The notes under the pieces were generated by a model. It made no database searches and was not told the origin of the DNA. It was given only the letters and a program-made list of their open reading frames with translations. From Psychrobacter urativorans (GTDB taxonomy: Bacteria; Pseudomonadota; Gammaproteobacteria; Pseudomonadales; Moraxellaceae), in contig NZ_CAJHBT010000010.1 in assembly GCF_904846675.1 (NCBI RefSeq), positions 28,457 through 92,456 on the forward strand: DNA of 64,000 nt. Direction: 5' to 3'. Of this stretch, positions 19,445 through 28,998 are shown one piece after another (within the stretch, counting starts at the first letter, position 1; each line of letters begins with the position of its first letter). The translations under genes were made by a program, and so were the position numbers.

Positions 19445-19479
19445 TTCTCCACATAAGCTGTGTATAACTCTGTGGATAA
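19445..19479. promoter_or_regulatory. Cluster of three DnaA boxes
   Basis: TTCTCCACA at 19445-19453 on the plus strand differs by one base from TTATCCACA. TGTGTATAA (19459-19467) and TGTGGATAA (19471-19479) are perfect TTATNCACA boxes on the minus strand, 12 bp apart. Such density inside a long AT-rich gap suggests real DnaA binding. No dnaA, dnaN, gidA or rpmH lies in the window, so it is not an obvious oriC. Confidence 0.6.
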
Positions 19480-19801
19480 CTAGCTATTTGACGGCTATCA
19501 TCCTTGATACCTTAAAGGTTAAGGTAAAATTGGTCAATTTTTATACAATTAATTTTCATATGTAAATCAATGGCTTGCGCGTCAATATAAATAGTGAGTA
19601 TTTATTTTACATTTATTTTTAAATAACTTTTAATAGACCTTATGTTTCACAGCCCATTAATTTAGCCATCTTATATGTACTGAATGACCTATAATTTTAT
19701 TGACAAATAGCACTAGCAATGGTTCTAACTTACCATAATAAACACAGCTTTTGTTAACATACGCCGTCGATATATTTTGTTTTTTTCTCATTAGTTGGAT
19801 G

Positions 19802-19816
19802 CGACAGTGACTGTCG
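19802..19816. repeat. Perfect 15-bp palindrome upstream of recA
   Basis: CGACAGT-G-ACTGTCG, two perfect 7-bp arms around one base, about 40 bp upstream of the TATAAT of the putative recA promoter. The size and symmetry suit a dimeric repressor or activator; its ligand is unknown. Confidence 0.5.
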
Positions 19817-19834
19817 TTTAACGTACTTCTGCCC

Positions 19835-19863
19835 CTGTTATAGCGCTTGGACTTTGGTATAAT
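19835..19863 (+). promoter_or_regulatory. Candidate recA promoter
   Basis: Perfect TATAAT (19858-19863) with a poor -35 (CTGTTA, 19835-19840) at 17-nt spacing. It would give a leader of about 220 nt before recA. A weak -35 would fit activator dependence; this is inference. No E. coli-type SOS box (CTGT-N8-ACAG) was seen. Confidence 0.4.
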
Positions 19864-20093
19864 AACCTCATCTTCTTAGAACACTCAATAATAAACCTTC
19901 AGTAAGAGACACTAGTAGCTTCTTAGTAGCCATAAAATAATGAGGCGATGATAGGCTAAATCTTTATATTCTTACTCTGAACTTTTTTCAGTTATATTAC
20001 TATTCATATTGGATATAGTAGGATGAGATGCTCGGCATCACGTTTTACGATACTTAATAAATAATGCACTTATTGATAAACAAGGAATCCATT

Positions 20094-21149
20094 ATGGACG
20101 ACAACCAAGCCAAAGCCCTCAAAGCTGCGCTGGGTCAAATTGAAAAGCAATTTGGCAAAAATACTATTATGCATCTAGGCGATGATGCAGCCGCACTTGA
20201 TGTAGATGTAGTCTCAACTGGTTCGTTGGGCTTAGATATCGCCCTAGGCATCGGCGGTTTGCCTAAAGGTCGTATCGTTGAGATTTATGGCCCTGAAAGC
20301 TCTGGTAAAACGACCATGACCTTGCAGGCGATTGCAGAATGTCAAAAACAAGGCGGTACCTGTGCCTTTATCGATGCTGAGCACGCACTAGACCCAGTCT
20401 ACGCTCGAGCGCTTGGGGTGCAGACTGATGACCTATTGGTCTCCCAGCCCGATAACGGTGAGCAGGCTCTTGAGATTACCGATATGTTGGTACGTTCAGG
20501 TGCTGTCGACATGATTGTCATTGACTCAGTGGCGGCTTTGACGCCGCGCGCCGAGATCGAAGGTGAGATGGGCGACTCGCACATGGGCCTGCAAGCGCGT
20601 TTGATGAGCCAAGCGTTGCGTAAAATCACTGGTAATGCCAAACGCTCTAACTGTATGGTGGTATTTATTAACCAAATCCGTATGAAAATTGGCGTCATGT
20701 TTGGTAGCCCAGAGACCACAACCGGTGGTAACGCGCTTAAGTTCTACGCCTCCATACGCATGGATATTCGCCGCATTGGTGCGGTTAAAAATGGTGATGA
20801 AATTATTGGTAACCAAACCCGAGTTAAAGTTATTAAAAATAAAATGGCACCGCCATTCCGTCAAGCTGAGTTTGAAATTACTTATGGCGAAGGGACCAAT
20901 CACTTGGCGGAAGTCATCGATTTAGGTGTTGAGATAGGCGCAGTCGGTAAAGCAGGATCTTGGTATAGCTACGGCGATGAAAAAATCGGTCAGGGTAAAG
21001 CCAATTCAGTGATATTTCTGAAAGAAAACCCTGCTATTGCTGAAGAAATTGAAGCTAAAATACGTGCCGAAAAACTCGGTGTAGCCGATGATAGCAAAGC
21101 GCCAGAGACAGCTGTTAAGGAAGAACTAGAAGCAGAGCCAGTGCAATAA
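20094..21149 (+). CDS. recA: Recombinase RecA
   Basis: DNA strand-exchange protein and SOS co-protease; 351 aa. Walker [13 protein letters not shown]-type [20 protein letters not shown] (L1/L2 region) and [15 protein letters not shown] are all conserved. The tail is acidic (EELEAEPVQ), as in E. coli. The start at MDDNQAKAL has AGGA about 8 nt upstream; an in-frame ATG ten codons earlier has none. recX follows after 27 nt, a usual pair in which RecX limits RecA filament growth. Confidence 0.98.
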   Translation: MDDNQAKALKAALGQIEKQFGKNTIMHLGDDAAALDVDVVSTGSLGLDIALGIGGLPKGRIVEIYGPESSGKTTMTLQAIAECQKQGGTCAFIDAEHALDPVYARALGVQTDDLLVSQPDNGEQALEITDMLVRSGAVDMIVIDSVAALTPRAEIEGEMGDSHMGLQARLMSQALRKITGNAKRSNCMVVFINQIRMKIGVMFGSPETTTGGNALKFYASIRMDIRRIGAVKNGDEIIGNQTRVKVIKNKMAPPFRQAEFEITYGEGTNHLAEVIDLGVEIGAVGKAGSWYSYGDEKIGQGKANSVIFLKENPAIAEEIEAKIRAEKLGVADDSKAPETAVKEELEAEPVQ

Positions 21150-21176
21150 CCGTTTACTGACTATCGATCGACTGTT

Positions 21177-22247
21177 ATGAAAATTAAAACATTAGCCGAA
21201 ATTCTAGCCGAGTCAGAATCCGACTCGGCTAGCTTGGCTAAATCCAAACGAAAAAGCTCCAAACAAAAACAACCTTCCAAAGCTATTAGCAATGCTCATA
21301 AACTCCCCGCTGAATCCAAGATAGAATACCTAAATTCCAAACAGTATCGGTCTTCTGACGCCGCTGATATTAATGACTCTACAACTTTTGATTCCAATAC
21401 TCCTTCCTCATCTAAATCCTTTAAAACTAAGTCTAAAAAGCGAAAAAAACGCTTTCATCCTGCTTCAAATTTTACGATTGAGCCTAATGCTGCTCCCAAC
21501 TATCAGCTGCCTGAACCACAAAGCATTAAAGAGATGCTCGCGGAGGTGAAGCATGAGGTTCATGATAAGAATATTAATGAAAGTGCTACTCATACCTCTA
21601 TAAAGATAGACACTAATTCAGAATCTGTTAAGGGAACCAAAGAGGTCGATAACCTGCCCTCTGCGCTCAAAGCTTACCTGCGTACTCCCGAACAGCGACA
21701 AGCAGAAACAGACGCTATTAAAGCCGAAAGTCGTTTGCGTTGGCTGGCATTTTATTATTTATCGCGGCGTGAATATGGCAAGGCTGAATTGAAGCAAAAG
21801 TTACTGGATAAAGAGCAAGATGTCCATAAGATCGATGCCTTATTGGAAGAGTTTGAGAGTAAGGGCTATCAAAGTGACTACCGCACCACCCTAATGCTTA
21901 TCCGCGAAAGTATTCGTAAAGGCCGGGGACGCGGTCGAATTAAGCAGGAGTTTTACCATAAAAAAATAGCCATGCCCAGCAATATTGATGAGCTAATTGA
22001 CATGGCAAATAGTGAGTCTGATGAGTTTATTGAATTTATCGATGACAGCGCTGATAGCATGGTTGAAGGGGTTGATTGGCTTAAACTGGCGGTAACGGCA
22101 CGTATTAAAAAGTACGGTGACGATGTACCTATCGAACAAAAAGATAAAGCGCGACAATTGCGTTTTTTGCAATATCGCGGCTTTAATAGTGATATATGCT
22201 TTCAAGCGCTTAAATATACTCTAAATACATTAGATGAGCGTTTTTAG
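21177..22247 (+). CDS. recX: Regulatory protein RecX with long N-terminal extension
   Basis: The last ~170 residues carry the RecX three-helix repeats: LRWLAFYYLSRREYGKAELK (about 188), FESKGYQSDYRTTLMLIRES, then RKGRGRGRIKQEFYHKK and RQLRFLQYRGFNSDICFQAL. RecX binds the RecA filament groove and inhibits it. E. coli RecX is 166 aa; this one is 356 because ~185 residues rich in Ser, Lys and Asn come first (KSKRKSSKQKQ, KTKSKKRKKRF). The extension is basic and probably disordered, and could bind DNA; that is speculative. Lies 27 nt after recA, so likely co-transcribed. Confidence 0.9.
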   Translation: MKIKTLAEILAESESDSASLAKSKRKSSKQKQPSKAISNAHKLPAESKIEYLNSKQYRSSDAADINDSTTFDSNTPSSSKSFKTKSKKRKKRFHPASNFTIEPNAAPNYQLPEPQSIKEMLAEVKHEVHDKNINESATHTSIKIDTNSESVKGTKEVDNLPSALKAYLRTPEQRQAETDAIKAESRLRWLAFYYLSRREYGKAELKQKLLDKEQDVHKIDALLEEFESKGYQSDYRTTLMLIRESIRKGRGRGRIKQEFYHKKIAMPSNIDELIDMANSESDEFIEFIDDSADSMVEGVDWLKLAVTARIKKYGDDVPIEQKDKARQLRFLQYRGFNSDICFQALKYTLNTLDERF

Positions 22248-22269
22248 CTTAAACTTCTCGCACCTTCTC

Positions 22270-22306
22270 AAAAGTTATTACTCATCAATAATACTTAATA
22301 ACTTTT
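22270..22306. repeat. Inverted repeat between convergent recX and permease genes
   Basis: AAAAGTTATTA pairs perfectly with TAATAACTTTT across 15 nt. It is placed where a bidirectional terminator would be, but is AT-only apart from one G/C pair and has no long U-tract. Confidence 0.45.
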
Positions 22307-23765
22307 AATAATAGCCGAGCAACTTCCACCAAATGAGACCCGCGCCAATCCAAACCACTAGATTGACCACACTCATTATCGCCCCAATACTCCACCACTC
22401 CCCTAACGTCACATAACCTGAGTTAAAGATAATCGGTGCTGTACCCGTAGCATAATGGGTCAGCGTCATCATAATATTACCCGCTGCTGCAAGTATTAAT
22501 GCATAGAGCATCGGCGGTGCACCCAAGGCTAACCCTACCGCGTAAAACGCGGCGAACAAAGCAGTAATATGCGCGGTGGTACTGGCAAAAAAGTAATGGA
22601 TATATAAGTAAACTAACGTCAAAATCGCCACTGCGCCCACCCAGCCAACACCCGTCATGCCAATCATGCTCTCAATATTGCTTGAAAACCAACTGATTAA
22701 GCCGAGTTTGCTCAAATAAGAAGCCATCATAATCAGCGCACCAAACCAGATAATGGTATCCCATGCTGATTTTTCTTTCAGAATATCATCCCAAGTCAGA
22801 ACACCAGTTAGTATTAAGGTCGTCAATCCAATAAAAGCCGTCGTCGTAGCATCGACGCTCCATTGTTCACCAAAGATAAGCGCAGGAATATTTGCCCACA
22901 ATAGTAACATTAAAGCAAATACACCGAGCATTATTTTTTCTTGCATACTGACATGACCCATTTCTGCCAAGTTGTCTTTAGCAAAGGTCTTGGCATCAGG
23001 CGTCTCTTTTACCTCAGGAGGATAAATCAGATAAATCACTATCGGCATCAATACCAAACACAGCATTCCTGGTATAAACATTGCCACCGCCCACGTCGTC
23101 CACGACAGTTGGATATCGCCGCCTGTGGCCTTATTAACTAAATCAACTACTAAAGGGTTGGGAGCAGTAGCGGTAATAAACATGCCTGAGGTGATCGGGT
23201 TGCCGTGATAATTGACCATTGCCAGATAGCGGCCAATCTTTTTTTGTGTGCCCTCTTCGGGGGTTGAATGAAAGCTTTGGGCAATGGACTTCATAATGGG
23301 GTGAATAATACCGCCACCTCGGGCAGTATTAGAAGGCGTTATTGGTGCAATCATCAGCTCCGCAGCTGTCAAGGAATAGGCAACACCAATGGTTTTTTTG
23401 CCAAAAATAGAAATAAAATAATAAGCAATACGGCGCCCCAAACCAGTCTTTATCAAACCCCGTGAAATCATGACCGCGATACCAATCAACCAAATCAACG
23501 GACTTGAATAGCTTGATAGCGCATCACTTATTGCCTCTTTTGGGCTGTCATTCGTCACGCCAGTGACTGCTACCAATGTCACCGCGATAATAGCAATCGC
23601 GCCAATAGGTAGTACTTTACCGATGATAGCAACGATGGTCGCGATAAATAGTGCCAACATATGCCACGCTTCAGGCGTGACCCCAGTAGGAACGGGTATA
23701 ACAAACCATATTATCAAACCGACCAATATGGCAATAGCGGCAGGAATAGGCTTAAACGGCATCAT
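22305..23765 (-). CDS. Divalent anion:sodium symporter (DASS/SLC13) family permease
   Basis: 486 aa with about 12-14 membrane segments. The DASS signature region PITPSNTARGGGIIHP and the later ATAPNPLVV segment correspond to the two SNT-type substrate/sodium loops of CitT, TtdT and plant 2-oxoglutarate/malate translocators. It probably imports a C4/C5 dicarboxylate such as malate, succinate or 2-oxoglutarate, or tartrate/citrate by exchange; the substrate cannot be read from sequence. AGGA lies 7 nt before the first of two adjacent ATGs. Stands alone, convergent with recX. Confidence 0.88.
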   Translation of the reverse strand: MMPFKPIPAAIAILVGLIIWFVIPVPTGVTPEAWHMLALFIATIVAIIGKVLPIGAIAIIAVTLVAVTGVTNDSPKEAISDALSSYSSPLIWLIGIAVMISRGLIKTGLGRRIAYYFISIFGKKTIGVAYSLTAAELMIAPITPSNTARGGGIIHPIMKSIAQSFHSTPEEGTQKKIGRYLAMVNYHGNPITSGMFITATAPNPLVVDLVNKATGGDIQLSWTTWAVAMFIPGMLCLVLMPIVIYLIYPPEVKETPDAKTFAKDNLAEMGHVSMQEKIMLGVFALMLLLWANIPALIFGEQWSVDATTTAFIGLTTLILTGVLTWDDILKEKSAWDTIIWFGALIMMASYLSKLGLISWFSSNIESMIGMTGVGWVGAVAILTLVYLYIHYFFASTTAHITALFAAFYAVGLALGAPPMLYALILAAAGNIMMTLTHYATGTAPIIFNSGYVTLGEWWSIGAIMSVVNLVVWIGAGLIWWKLLGYY

Positions 23766-23981
23766 CGTTACATCCTTGTAAAATGTCCATATAATAGAAT
23801 AAAAATATTATGACTTAAAAATATTTATTGGATAAAGTTAGTAATGAAGTAAAATTAAATTAATTATATAACTATTGTTATTAGCCTGCTCTAACAATCA
23901 CCATTTTTAACATATTTATTTAAAGGCAAAGATAACTCTAAACCATCAATAGAGCTTATAGTATGTGAATACATGAACCAT

Positions 23982-24006
23982 AAAAAAAGCACACCAACAG
24001 GCATGC
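23982..24006 (-). terminator. Terminator after the YidB-like gene
   Basis: On the minus strand GCATGCC pairs with GGTGTGC (two G-U pairs) around a 4-nt loop and is followed by T7. Lies about 55 nt past the stop codon. Confidence 0.75.
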
Positions 24007-24060
24007 TCTCTTTGATTGTTAATCTTTAATTTATAACATTTATCCTAAAAAACCATTACT

Positions 24061-24777
24061 TTACTTCAAAGCTCCCAGACGGTTAGATAGTTGACTGATA
24101 ATCTGCTCGATTTCCTGATTTGCTTCTGTTTCATTATCTAAATTACCATGCGGAGTTAGCTGATTCATAACCTCAGGTAATAATTCAGCCAATCCTTGAC
24201 GAACTTCCATATCATTAGCGCCGGTATGCGCCGCTACTTGTTGAATTTCTTTTTCATCAAACAGACGATGGACTTCATTAGGGTCTAGATTGTCATTTAA
24301 CTCATGATTGCTCATCCAAGACTGTGCTTGATTCTCATAACCCATGCCAGTTATTTTCGATAGCGCACCACTGAGACCACCATTACGCTGAATCCAACTT
24401 AGGACCATGGGCATAAGGGCAGCAACCAACATGCCTTTACCACTAAATCCACTTCTATTACTTTGACCACCCAAAACGCTACCTAAAATATCACCCAATC
24501 CGCCAGAACTCGCACTGGTGTTACCTGGCTTATTACCGCCGATTAGACCACCTAAGATGTCATCTAAACCGAAGTGATTGTCCTGATGGCGCTCATACTG
24601 CTGCGGATTATAATCACGTGGTTGATTATGACTTCCTGTTAACACACCACCCAAAATATCACCCAGACCACCAGTACGACGCGGGGTAATACGCTGATTG
24701 ATAGGGTTGCGTTGGCTATCTTCTGGATCAATGGCACTGCGCGCAACTTGTGAAACTAAATTCCCTAATAAGCTCAT
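24061..24777 (-). CDS. YidB-like (DUF937) protein
   Basis: 238 aa with no signal peptide. Three glycine-rich repeats of the type GGLGDILGGVLTG / FGLDDILGGLIGG / GGLGDILGSVLGG occupy residues 35-105. They are followed by a hydrophobic segment (GMLVAALMPMVLSWI) and the family's C-terminal domain, LSKITGMGYENQAQSWMSNHELNDNLDPNEVHRLF, which matches E. coli YidB. The function of the family is not established. AAAGGA lies about 8 nt before the ATG. Confidence 0.82.
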   Translation of the reverse strand: MSLLGNLVSQVARSAIDPEDSQRNPINQRITPRRTGGLGDILGGVLTGSHNQPRDYNPQQYERHQDNHFGLDDILGGLIGGNKPGNTSASSGGLGDILGSVLGGQSNRSGFSGKGMLVAALMPMVLSWIQRNGGLSGALSKITGMGYENQAQSWMSNHELNDNLDPNEVHRLFDEKEIQQVAAHTGANDMEVRQGLAELLPEVMNQLTPHGNLDNETEANQEIEQIISQLSNRLGALK

Positions 24778-25073
24778 AATGACATCCTTTTATTATTAAC
24801 TAATTGGCTATCGCTTATGCTATTGAGTATCGTCGTATAATAATAAATAATGTCATATAAATAGTACGACATTATTGTTGAAACTCTTATAAATCAATAC
24901 CAAGCAAATTACCATCTAATATAGCAAATCTCTTCTACCGGCAGATAGGTGTTTTGTTATAGCATGTAGAGCTTCGTTAGTTAGTGTATACAAGAAAAAT
25001 CAGGGCTAATCGTAAAATACTAACCGTAATACACGACTAACAATTTATTAAGCACCTAAGAACTATTATCTAC

Positions 25074-25523
25074 CTAAATAGCGGTAGTCGGGATAACGTT
25101 GGCTAAGATATTTAACTCTTGCCATTCCTCAGCGCTAACTTGGTCGCGAAATACAGTCACTGATAGAGAACGTTGGTAAGGCTCATTAATTATAAACTCA
25201 AAATGAATGAATAACTGATAGCGATACACCTTTACCAACTCAGCTTGCCATAATGCATCGCCGCGACTCGATCGCATCAGCAATTGCCATCCTTGGTCCA
25301 CTCGTTGATGTAGTGGCGGTTGGCTTAAGTGCAGTAATATTGGTCGAGACAACGCCAGATAACTGTATACCGCGGACCCAATAATTAATATCAATACATA
25401 CTGCCACAACGATAATTCAGCTAGCCACGCTAATGATATCAGCGCACTCGTCAAACTGCCATATAACAAAACCCGTAAACGGCTAGATGGCTGTATTGGC
25501 ATATCAATACGTAAGGACTTCAT
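25074..25523 (-). CDS. YgfX-like inner-membrane protein
   Basis: 149 aa. Two closely spaced membrane helices (about residues 20-60) are preceded by a short basic N-terminus with MPIQPSSRLR, followed by a ~85-residue cytoplasmic domain containing GWQLLMRSSRGDALWQAEL. This layout, directly downstream of sdhE, is that of YgfX (CptA), described in E. coli as a membrane partner of SdhE with effects on cytoskeletal proteins. Sequence similarity is low by eye, so the call rests partly on position. Confidence 0.65.
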   Translation of the reverse strand: MKSLRIDMPIQPSSRLRVLLYGSLTSALISLAWLAELSLWQYVLILIIGSAVYSYLALSRPILLHLSQPPLHQRVDQGWQLLMRSSRGDALWQAELVKVYRYQLFIHFEFIINEPYQRSLSVTVFRDQVSAEEWQELNILANVIPTTAI

Positions 25524-25563
25524 GGGCGCGATATCTCTAAAATATAGCTATTAAAAAAAGCTA

Positions 25564-25857
25564 CTAAAGGTCTTTAGCATGACGCCAGGTCTTAATCTTA
25601 TTAACCAATGTCCATATTGCTTCGTCTTCTGGCTTATCTTGATTGGTAAAATAATCTAATAAATCAGGATCTTCATGAGTGAGCATTTGCTCAAAGGTTT
25701 CTTGCTCAGCAGGTGATGCCGTCAGATATAGCTCTTTCACGTAGGGATCAATATAGAAGTCCAGCTCTTTTAGCCCGCGGCGGGCTTGATAGATAATACG
25801 GCGCTGATCATTGCTGGGTTCTGGCTGGTTTTGGATATCTGAGTTGGTTGTCATCAT
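25564..25857 (-). CDS. sdhE: FAD assembly factor SdhE
   Basis: About 97 aa. RRGLKELDFYIDPYV contains the RGxxE motif of the SdhE/YgfY family, which promotes covalent flavinylation of succinate dehydrogenase SdhA and fumarate reductase. ETFEQMLTHEDPDLLDYF follows as in the family. The start is uncertain; two adjacent ATGs at 25857/25854 give the usual length, whereas an earlier ATG would add a hydrophobic stretch not seen in the family. The ygfX-like gene follows after 40 nt. Confidence 0.88.
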   Translation of the reverse strand: MMTTNSDIQNQPEPSNDQRRIIYQARRGLKELDFYIDPYVKELYLTASPAEQETFEQMLTHEDPDLLDYFTNQDKPEDEAIWTLVNKIKTWRHAKDL

Positions 25858-26017
25858 AAAGATAGTCTCATTATTGAATATAATATATATAAACTGGGAT
25901 ACAAAGGTTATGTGGTGCTTAATGACACTTATCATTATTAAAACTGCTGCTATTTATTATTCTTTTTAAACATAACTCTTGCTGATTATAGCTTGTACTA
26001 ACTACAGTGTGTATTAA

Positions 26018-26920
26018 CTACAATTTGCGCTGATTATAGTCAGATAACTGCTGCCATAGTGCTACTGCTTGTTGCATCATCGCCACGTTATGGGTACGAA
26101 TAATACTCGCCCCTTGTTGTAATGCAAAGAGTCCAGCGGCAGTGCCCGCAGAGTCTCGCTCCAGTGCTTGAGTCTCCGCCACTGCGGTAACGCTACTATT
26201 AGTCAACACTTCTGCTAAAAAACGTTTGCGCGAGATACCGAACATCACTGGCAGCCCAAGACCTTGTAATTTATTAAGCTGGGTTAATAATGCGCAGTGA
26301 TGATCATAATTCTTCGCAAAACCAAAGCCTGGATCAATAATTATATTATCACGCCTGACACCAAGCTGGGTCACCTCACCAATACGAGCCGTTAATTCAG
26401 CCCTTACTTCATTAATGACATCTTCATATTGCGCAAGAGTGTTCATAGTGGTCGGTTCGCCGCGCATATGCATAAGCATCACAGGTATATCCAGCTGAGC
26501 AGCCATTGCTGCGGCGCCTTCACGTTTCAAAGCACGTATATCATTCCAAATATCAGCGCCCGCCACAAATGCTGCCTGCATAACCATAGGATTGCTGGTA
26601 TCGATAGATAACCAAACTGCATCACCACACTGTTGCCTTATCGCGGCAACTACTGGTACTACGCGCTTTATTTCTTCGCTAGTCGCAACCGCTTCAGCAT
26701 TTGGACGGGTAGATTCACCACCAATATCTATGATAGTCGCGCCCGCATCTAGCATTTGCTTGCAGTGCGCAACCGCTTTATCTATCCCATTAAAATGACC
26801 GCCATCTGAAAACGAGTCTGGGGTCACATTGAGAATGCCCATAATATGCGGCTGCGATAAATCTAGGACTTTACCGCGACTAGACACGGTATAAACAGGT
26901 AAAGCCTGGAACAATGACAT
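26018..26920 (-). CDS. folP: Dihydropteroate synthase
   Basis: Condenses DHPPP with p-aminobenzoate in folate synthesis; target of sulfonamides. 300 aa with the TIM-barrel motifs MGILNVTPDSFSDGG, IDIGGESTRPNA and DPGFGFAKNYDHHCALL, ending with ISRKRFLAEV and the IIRTHNVAMMQQA helix. GGAT lies 7 nt before the ATG. In E. coli folP follows ftsH in one operon; here an intrinsic terminator lies in the 185-nt gap, so expression is at least partly separate. Confidence 0.96.
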   Translation of the reverse strand: MSLFQALPVYTVSSRGKVLDLSQPHIMGILNVTPDSFSDGGHFNGIDKAVAHCKQMLDAGATIIDIGGESTRPNAEAVATSEEIKRVVPVVAAIRQQCGDAVWLSIDTSNPMVMQAAFVAGADIWNDIRALKREGAAAMAAQLDIPVMLMHMRGEPTTMNTLAQYEDVINEVRAELTARIGEVTQLGVRRDNIIIDPGFGFAKNYDHHCALLTQLNKLQGLGLPVMFGISRKRFLAEVLTNSSVTAVAETQALERDSAGTAAGLFALQQGASIIRTHNVAMMQQAVALWQQLSDYNQRKL

Positions 26921-27047
26921 AAATCATCCATCGTTAGTGAATTTATAAAGAGCTGTTATAACTCTCTTAGCTCATCATACCAGTAAATCTTATCTGGTTC
27001 TAAATTTATGCTGTCCTAAAACCAAACCATCCCAAAACAGTAGCCAT

Positions 27048-27074
27048 AAAAAAAGCCCTTTATAAAAAAGGACT
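27048..27074 (-). terminator. Intrinsic terminator after ftsH
   Basis: On the minus strand AGTCCTTT pairs with AAAGGGCT (one G-U pair) around 5 nt and is followed by T7. It separates ftsH from folP. Confidence 0.85.
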
Positions 27075-27105
27075 CTTTATGCTAAATATTCATATTTTAA
27101 TAAGA

Positions 27106-28998
27106 TTACATTGCTGGTAATGGCGGCGGTGTTGAGCCAGAAGTCTTATTATCGTCTTTCGATAGGTTTATTTCAGTATGCTGATAAACTCTTGGTGGAC
27201 GAGGATCTTCACCTGCCAAGATATCCTGCAACTGATCGCGATCAATGGTTTCCCATTTCATCAAAGCATCAACCATCGCATGCATTTTATCTTGATTGCC
27301 TTCAATCAGCTCACGAGCGATATCATATTGCTCCTCTAACATCCGGCGTACTTCTTCATCGACTTTTTGCTGCGTCGCTTCTGAAATAGTACGGCTGCCA
27401 CCAAAATAACCTTGCGAGCTATCGTCATCTTCGTAGACCATGATACCTAGGGCATCAGACATACCGTATTTAGTAACCATAGCGCGTGCCATTTTGGTCG
27501 CACGCTCAAAGTCGTTAGAAGCACCGGTTGACTGCTGATGGATAAAGACTTCTTCTGCAATACGACCACCAAATAGAATAGCGAGATCACTGAGCATTTT
27601 TGACTTATAAAGGCTAGTTTGATCATGCTCAGGCAACTGCCACGTCACCCCAAGGGCAAATCCGCGCGGCATAATAGTCACTTTATGCACCGGATCGGTA
27701 CCCGGTAGCAGCTCAGCCACTAACGCATGACCAGACTCATGGTAAGCCGTAGCTCGGCGTTCTTCTTCACGTATCACCATTGATTTACGTTCAGGACCCA
27801 TGTATAGCTTGTCTTTAGCGTCTTCGAAGTCATTCATATCGACGCTTCTCTTGTTACGACGGGCTGCAAATAATGCCGCTTCGTTCACAAGGTTGGCCAA
27901 TTGCGCACCAGTGAACCCAGGCGTACCACGAGCAAGTGAGTTGGCATCGACACCGGTAGTATTCGGTAATTTCCGCAAATGCACTTTTAGAATCTGCTCA
28001 CGACCTTTAATATCTGGCAAGCCTACCTGCACCTGACGGTCAAAACGACCGGGGCGCAACAGGGCTTTATCCAGAACATCTGCACGGTTAGTTGCAGCAA
28101 TGACGATGACGCCTTCATTCTCATCAAAGCCATCCATTTCGACCAGCAACTGGTTAAGCGTTTGTTCACGCTCATCGTTACCGCCACCTGTACCAGAGCC
28201 ACGATGGCGACCGACCGCATCAATCTCATCAATGAAGATGATACAAGGCGCACTTTTCTTTGCTTGCTCGAACATATCGCGTACTCGTGAGGCACCGACA
28301 CCGACAAACATCTCAACAAAGTCAGAACCTGAGATTGAGAAGAACGGTACTTTAGCCTCACCAGCAATGGCTCTTGCTAACAGAGTTTTACCAGTACCGG
28401 GTGGACCAACCATCAAAATACCGCGTGGGATAGTCGCACCAAGCTTAGTAAATCTGTCCGGATCACGTAAGAACTCGACCACTTCCACAACTTCTTCTTT
28501 GGCCTCTTCACAGCCCGCCACATCTCCAAAGTTCACGTTGATTTGATCTTCAGTGAGCATTTTGGCTTTTGATTTACCAAAGCTCATCGGACTGCCGCCT
28601 TTACCACCAGCGCCGCCTTGCATCTTGCGCATAAAGAACAAGAACAGACCAATGATCAGTAAGATTGGGAAGCTGGCAATTAAAAGCTGCATCAAGACGC
28701 TCTGACGTTTTGGCGCAGTCCCTTGGATATCGACTTGATTCTCACGCAGTAACGGCATCAGCTGTTCATCGGCCACAGCTGGACGAATGGTCTCAAATTC
28801 TGAACCATTTTTCTTCTCGCCGGTGATCTGCTCGCCGTCAATTTCAACACTGGCTACTTGATTTTCAGACACTGCGGTCACAAATTCAGAGTAGTTAAGG
28901 TTATCGGGCTCAGACGATTGGTCAAAGCCGCTAAACACCAGCACTAAAACGCCGATTACCACCAGCCACAATAAGGTATTTTTTACCATGTCGCTCAC
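27106..28998 (-). CDS. ftsH: ATP-dependent zinc metalloprotease FtsH
   Basis: Membrane-bound AAA+ protease that degrades short-lived regulators (in E. coli, LpxC and sigma-32) and damaged membrane proteins. 630 aa: membrane helix at 8-25, a short periplasmic domain, a second helix near 103-124, then Walker A GPPGTGKT, Walker [12 protein letters not shown] and [23 protein letters not shown]. The zinc site HESGH lies near residue 418. The C-terminal tail is short and polar. lpxC and htpG, whose products or regulators are classic FtsH-linked functions, are also in this window. rlmE lies upstream on the same strand with a 415-nt gap. Confidence 0.97.
   Translation of the reverse strand: MSDMVKNTLLWLVVIGVLVLVFSGFDQSSEPDNLNYSEFVTAVSENQVASVEIDGEQITGEKKNGSEFETIRPAVADEQLMPLLRENQVDIQGTAPKRQSVLMQLLIASFPILLIIGLFLFFMRKMQGGAGGKGGSPMSFGKSKAKMLTEDQINVNFGDVAGCEEAKEEVVEVVEFLRDPDRFTKLGATIPRGILMVGPPGTGKTLLARAIAGEAKVPFFSISGSDFVEMFVGVGASRVRDMFEQAKKSAPCIIFIDEIDAVGRHRGSGTGGGNDEREQTLNQLLVEMDGFDENEGVIVIAATNRADVLDKALLRPGRFDRQVQVGLPDIKGREQILKVHLRKLPNTTGVDANSLARGTPGFTGAQLANLVNEAALFAARRNKRSVDMNDFEDAKDKLYMGPERKSMVIREEERRATAYHESGHALVAELLPGTDPVHKVTIMPRGFALGVTWQLPEHDQTSLYKSKMLSDLAILFGGRIAEEVFIHQQSTGASNDFERATKMARAMVTKYGMSDALGIMVYEDDDSSQGYFGGSRTISEATQQKVDEEVRRMLEEQYDIARELIEGNQDKMHAMVDALMKWETIDRDQLQDILAGEDPRPPRVYQHTEINLSKDDNKTSGSTPPPLPAM

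Larger units (their letters stand above)
19032..20093. other. 1-kb AT-rich intergenic interval upstream of recA
   Basis: No convincing coding frame on either strand. It contains a cluster of three DnaA-box-like 9-mers (19445-19479), very AT-rich stretches at about 19530-19640, a perfect 15-bp palindrome (19802-19816) and a recA-proximal TATAAT (19858-19863). No tRNA or known structured RNA was recognised. This is by far the longest gene-free stretch in the window. Confidence 0.7.

Noticed and set aside
19445..19479. Calling the DnaA-box cluster the chromosomal origin
   Set aside because: No dnaA, dnaN, rpmH or gidA nearby and skew could not be calculated; kept only as a DnaA-binding candidate.
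20399..20903. Minus-strand frames opposite recA
   Set aside because: Two overlapping antisense frames within the conserved recA sequence; no independent evidence.
24778..25073. Possible small RNA or gene in the gap upstream of the YidB-like gene
   Set aside because: No promoter-terminator pair or coding frame could be supported.
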